From Ciona intestinalis (lineage: Eukaryota; Chordata; Ascidiacea; Phlebobranchia; Cionidae): a stretch of 64,000 nucleotides of DNA. The notes beneath the pieces are model-generated. The model saw only the letters and a list, made by a program, of their open reading frames with translations, did not search any database and was not told where the DNA came from. Where the stretch lies: the NCBI RefSeq assembly GCF_000224145.3, contig NC_020167.2:2433611-2497610 (forward strand), in the 5' to 3' direction. Shown here piece after piece: positions 61,001 to 64,000 of this stretch. The stretch's first letter is position 1, and each line of letters begins with the position of its first letter. Made by a program: the position numbers and the translations under genes.

Positions 61001-61745
61001 ACCACCAACCACAAAAACTTTCCACCAGCCTATTCTGCTATGTACAGGAAGATTCTTCACTAGTGCTTCCCCATGTTATAAAGACTGCCGTTAACCGCCA
61101 GGCGACAGTAAAGAAATTACATGGGACTATACGAAGAAGACGGTACACTTTTTCCGCTAGGTATCGGTAATTATTTAAATTAAAAAATACGTAAAAACGC
61201 ACAAAACAACACTACAAAGTGTTAATAAGTGTAAAACAAATTAATTAAATAATTATAATACGTTTCTAAATACATAAAACACTAGTAAGAACATCTTTTC
61301 CATATTAGGTCGGTTATATACGCTCTTTCGTTCAGTTTACTAACGGTGAGTCTGTGGTGTAACGGTTAGCGTTCAGTCGTTTACTCTCTTTGTTTTATTT
61401 TTACCGGGTTCGAGTTCCGCACAGTGAAATATTTTTTTAAAAGTTTTTTGTTTGGTTAGCACGAGTTAGGGGTTAGAGTAAGGGGGTTAGGAGTTAGGGG
61501 TTAGAGGTTTAAATCTTATGTGTATAAACCGTGAAAATCACTGCTTCCCATAGAATAGAGAAACGTATTTGTCAAAAAGTGTGTCCACTTCTTTGTATAG
61601 TCCTATGTAAAGAAATTACGTTTATTCAGGAATATTGTAAGCGTAATCATACAGTATTATAAATGTAAAATAACAATACAAAACGCATCGTACTTGTAAA
61701 GTGATGGATACAATCGATGTTGACAACTTTAGCGCGAAACCTCAT
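58028..61745 (-). CDS. HUS1: HUS1 checkpoint clamp subunit
   Basis: Seven minus-strand exons in phase: 61694-61745, 59858-59985, 59521-59700, 59102-59239, 58739-58854, 58168-58328 and 58028-58113, giving 286 residues (human 280). [17 protein letters not shown] matches the HUS1 start MKFRAKIV..., followed by [87 protein letters not shown] and the ending [12 protein letters not shown]. Each block has a close vertebrate match. HUS1 forms the 9-1-1 ring with RAD9 and RAD1, is loaded at junctions of single- and double-stranded DNA, and activates ATR signalling. The start is fixed by the MRFRAK motif. The first intron, about 1.7 kb, carries a nest of transposons; the others are shorter. Confidence 0.95.
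60891..61070. mobile_element. Short inverted-repeat element inserted in the SINE tail
   Basis: Left end CTGCTAGTGAGGAGTCTTCC and right end GGAAGATTCTTCACTAGTGC are inverted copies with about three mismatches. The inside is a degenerate CCCTAAC-type tract (CTAACCCCTAACCACTAACC). About 180 bases long. No transposase frame, so non-autonomous. Confidence 0.65.
60915..61012. repeat. Degenerate telomere-like (CCCTAAC)n tract
   Basis: Repeated CTAACCCC, CTAACCA and CTAACTA units. A matching tract in the opposite orientation (GGGGTTAG units) lies at 61460-61511. Confidence 0.65.
61347..61425 (+). other. tRNA-like sequence with polymerase III boxes
   Basis: TGGTGTAACGGTTAGC fits an A box and CGGGTTCGAGTTCCG a B box, about 35 bases apart. 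CTGTG and CACAG at the two ends can pair as a short acceptor stem, and a T-run follows at 61432. No anticodon stem forms well, so it is more likely a tRNA-derived SINE head or relic than a working tRNA. Confidence 0.5.
61460..61511. repeat. Degenerate telomere-like (TTAGGGG)n tract
   Basis: GAGTTAGGGGTTAGAGTAAG and further GTTAGG units, inside the 490-base inverted-repeat element and inverted relative to 60915-61012. Confidence 0.65.
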
Positions 61746-63719
61746 TTCTTATTAGTAATGGAATACTTACCAAGCATCAAATAACAAACAAATGACAACT
61801 AAAACCAAATTCTTTAAGAATTCGCGCGAAAAATACGGGGATTACCCTAAATGGAATACATAATAAAAAGAATAAAGTGTCTGCTACGGGTTATGTATGT
61901 AACTAACTTTTGGGTGGAATATGATTCTCATAAGTTTTCGTGTCTAGTACAATTAGCGGAAAGTACGTGAAGTTCATCTCATTCCTAATGTCGCCACCTC
62001 ATGTGTGAAATGTTCCATTCCTAATGTTTGAGAATTGTATCGTGCGTAATGATGTCTGCTGGAGACAGTACCTCCGAATCATAGATATCATGGTTATATG
62101 TACAGCTCAGTGCTCCGAGTTAAGTATTGTTTACTGGTTTAGCCCATACTAACTTTGGTTTAGCCCAGCTATATGAGTGTTGAATACTAAGGTGGTTGTG
62201 TGACAAACTTATCTGCAAGGTTAACTGCGTCGGTTTGAACTGGATTGGCGACAGAGTTTAGAATACGATTTTGTGTTTGAACAATGTTAAAAAAAGTAAA
62301 CAATCACTGCAGCCTGCACAAGTGCACATAAAGGTTATGGTTGCTTTACTACGCAATACAATGATATTGGCTTTGGGATAACGTCATTCGTAACGGGGTT
62401 CATGACCAAACACAACTGGAGTTTTAAACATTCATGGTTCCTTATTAACCCAAGGTCACGATAATTATTGGTGACGAGCCTAGCACGAAGTCCATTTGAC
62501 TTCATTGTTAAAAACTACAAATGCGACTATTTAAATGAAGTCAAATCATTCTACAGCGCCTTTTAAAAGGTTAAATATAATCTTCACGGTTAAAATCTTA
62601 CCGCGGGGCACTCCAGGGTGTTGCAATTTAGATCTTGCACTATTACCCCAAAGTATAAATGAAAGAAGCATGTGTATAAAATTCTTAAGAAAATTACATC
62701 TTCATATACGCAGTTCGTACCATCGCATGCTCGTGAAACAAACTACATTCTTTGCCTTTCTGCTCTAACACCAAACAAACTAATACAAAACCAAATAGAA
62801 CCAAAATACGAAATCTTGTGTTAAAACAGTGTTTTATTTCTTCAAAATAATAATAATATAGTAACGACAAAAACGGCGGCTGAAAACGGAAGTAACAAAG
62901 CGTTGGCGCAGTGGAAACAGCAAGTGCAAGGGCGTTGGACGGCGCACTTGGAACAAAAAGCTTATGCGTCAGGTATTGCAGTTTGTGTGTATGCTAACTT
63001 GGGCACCGAATCTGCAGTGCCTCTCGTTAGGAATAAGTGTCGTGGTCGAAACTACGCTTAACGTATTCGGACTGCCATTTAAAACGGCCAAATAATGCAT
63101 TAAAAATTGCCGGTTGTTGGCTGGGTGTTCAATATCTCTTTTAAAGGTAAACACACGTCTACTGGGGCATGTTTCTTTGACAAATGTAAACATTACATGA
63201 CTGTGCATAAACTGATGCGGCTACAGAAACGTTAAAGCGCTCGACCTCGACTATTTCCTATACACAACAATACAGAAGAATAAATAGTAGAAAGTCGATA
63301 AAAATTGGGCTAAGTGTCACATCGACGACGATGTGGTGTGCGGGGTCGTCACTTTAATGGCACCGATAATATAATAGATTTTCCCTCTGTATTGCTGCAG
63401 CTGTGGCAAATGAGTAAGCTACATCAGCTGCTTGCAGATAAAAACAATACTTTAAGCGACATTCTATAGAATTTTCTGGAAGACATTAATGTAGAGATGG
63501 TCGATTACATTGGCCATCATTTTCCCGATTAATGGACGCAATTGCAAAGCTAAAATCTCCAGCTAGGGAGCATGAGGCAAGTGTTCTTCTAACAGAACAG
63601 ACTTTGGATGGCTCGAGCACCGTGTTTTGTGATCTGTTGACCTGTCGCTGCCGCTGTACGCGCACGACTCAGCGGCTCCTTCACTTCCACGCAAAAGACA
63701 GCAAGACATGAGAATCTCC
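61746..63719. other. Upstream of HUS1; no gene assigned
   Basis: AT-rich to about 62.8 kb, then more balanced in composition. Contains the HUS1 promoter. A short plus-strand frame at 63532-63711 (59 residues, ATG start, MDAIAKLKSPAREHEASVLL) and an adjacent stretch at 63409-63530 look weakly protein-like but lack splice support or a family match. Confidence 0.4.
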
Positions 63720-64000
63720 TCACGTCGGCGTCCAACCCTGAAAATTTCGGATGCTCATCGGTGCTCCGTTGTTGCGTGGCGGGAGGTGCATCATTTGTTG
63801 CTGATGGAAGTGAGTCGGGGTCTGCTGCGTACGATTCCCGCTGGGCGATGGCGACTCGGCCGCTGAACAAGCACCAGTCGTGCGTTCTGTGACAGAAGTC
63901 TCGCTCGACGAGGGCATGGGCTTAAACAGACCCATCGCCTCAACTAGGTCGTCCATGGTCGAAGTCTCTTGACGATCGACGAGATGAAAGTCTCTGTCCA
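63720..64000 (-). CDS. Possible partial exon entering from the right edge
   Basis: A minus-strand frame is open from the window edge through an internal ATG at 63954-63956 to a TGA at 63720, in sequence clearly richer in G+C than its surroundings. The peptide reads DRQETSTMDDLVEAMGLFKP, then a Ser/Pro/Gln-rich part (TQQTPTHFHQQQMMHLPPRN). Such composition fits a disordered regulatory region. The end may be a CAG/G splice donor or acceptor near 63738. Another minus-strand frame (63589-63870) and a plus-strand frame overlap it, so coding status is unsure. No family recognised. Confidence 0.3.
   Translation of the reverse strand, partial: DRDFHLVDRQETSTMDDLVEAMGLFKPMPSSSETSVTERTTGACSAAESPSPSGNRTQQTPTHFHQQQMMHLPPRNNGAPMSIRNFQGWTPT

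Larger units (their letters stand above)
61119..61608. mobile_element. 490-base inverted-repeat element with 9-base target duplication
   Basis: Left end ACATGGGACTATACGAAGAA and right end TTCTTTGTATAGTCCTATGT are inverted copies (about 35 bases in all, extending to ACACTTTTT). The 9 bases AAAGAAATT flank it on both sides (61110-61118 and 61609-61617), a perfect target-site duplication. It has no open frame. Inside is a tRNA-like block at 61347-61425 and a TTAGGGG-rich tract. A target site of 8-9 bases fits Mutator-like or hAT/P-type DNA transposons. Superfamily not decided. Confidence 0.8.
60660..61640. mobile_element. SINE split by two later insertions
   Basis: A SINE copy starts at about 60660 (AACCTAAAGGTTACGGGTAC, then GACAAGACACGTAACGACAA) and continues through AACTCGTAAGCGGG...ACGAGGTGTATGAAACA (60852-60888). 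Its tail resumes at 61070 with CATGTTATAAAGACTGCCGT and again after 61608 with AAAGAAATTACGTTTATTCA. The two interruptions are the elements listed at 60891-61070 and 61119-61608. The whole lies in HUS1 intron 1. Confidence 0.65.

Noticed and set aside
61347-61425. Functional tRNA gene
   Set aside because: Pol III boxes are present but no proper anticodon arm forms, and it sits inside a transposon.
62535-62768. Plus-strand 77-codon frame upstream of HUS1
   Set aside because: Amino-acid make-up is like random AT-rich sequence, with no family pattern.

Overview
The window reads as nuclear DNA of a tunicate, most likely a Ciona species. It is AT-rich, its introns are short with clean GT-AG ends, and its genes are compact and often divergently paired. 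Its introns carry repeated tRNA-headed SINE copies and short inverted-repeat MITEs of the kind described from Ciona. Nearly all gene calls come from joining exons by hand. Splice phases agree across every junction within each model, apart from one WD-repeat exon that runs into a 50-base assembly gap. Names rest on remembered family motifs, not on a database search.

Left part (1-16 kb): the 3' end of a CNGA-type cyclic nucleotide-gated channel (+, 244-3212); CFAP97/hemingway (+, 4653-8181); LAMTOR1, the lipid-anchored Ragulator subunit (-, 8714-9984), convergent with CFAP97; and a small two-transmembrane protein that resembles SLATT-type membrane proteins (-, 12325-14400).

Middle (15.7-43 kb): a long WD-repeat gene of the WDR97/WDR87 type (-, 15757-29048, at least 34 exons); divergently from it a CARF/ALS2CR8-type transcription factor gene (+, 29756-31736); FBXO8 (-, 33313-36185); a small unassigned intronless gene (+, 36528-36785); and TMEM41B (-, 38172-43028), which has an extra symmetric 558-base exon.

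Right part (43.8-64 kb): a HELLS/LSH-type SNF2 remodeller (-, 43822-55697) whose model is 1,500 residues long and includes a Rad18-type UBZ4 zinc finger. Divergently from it, about 0.6 kb away, lies an intronless gene (+, 56334-57398) matching only the N-terminal PRC2-regulating part of JARID2, without ARID, JmjN, JmjC or zinc finger. HUS1 of the 9-1-1 DNA-damage clamp follows (-, 58028-61745); its first intron holds a nest of transposons with a clear 9-base target duplication. The last 2 kb are mostly unassigned; a GC-rich stretch at the right edge may be part of another gene.

The most notable points are the stand-alone JARID2 N-terminal module next to a HELLS gene, the UBZ4 finger inside HELLS, the SLATT-like protein, the TMEM41B cassette exon and the nested transposon in HUS1.
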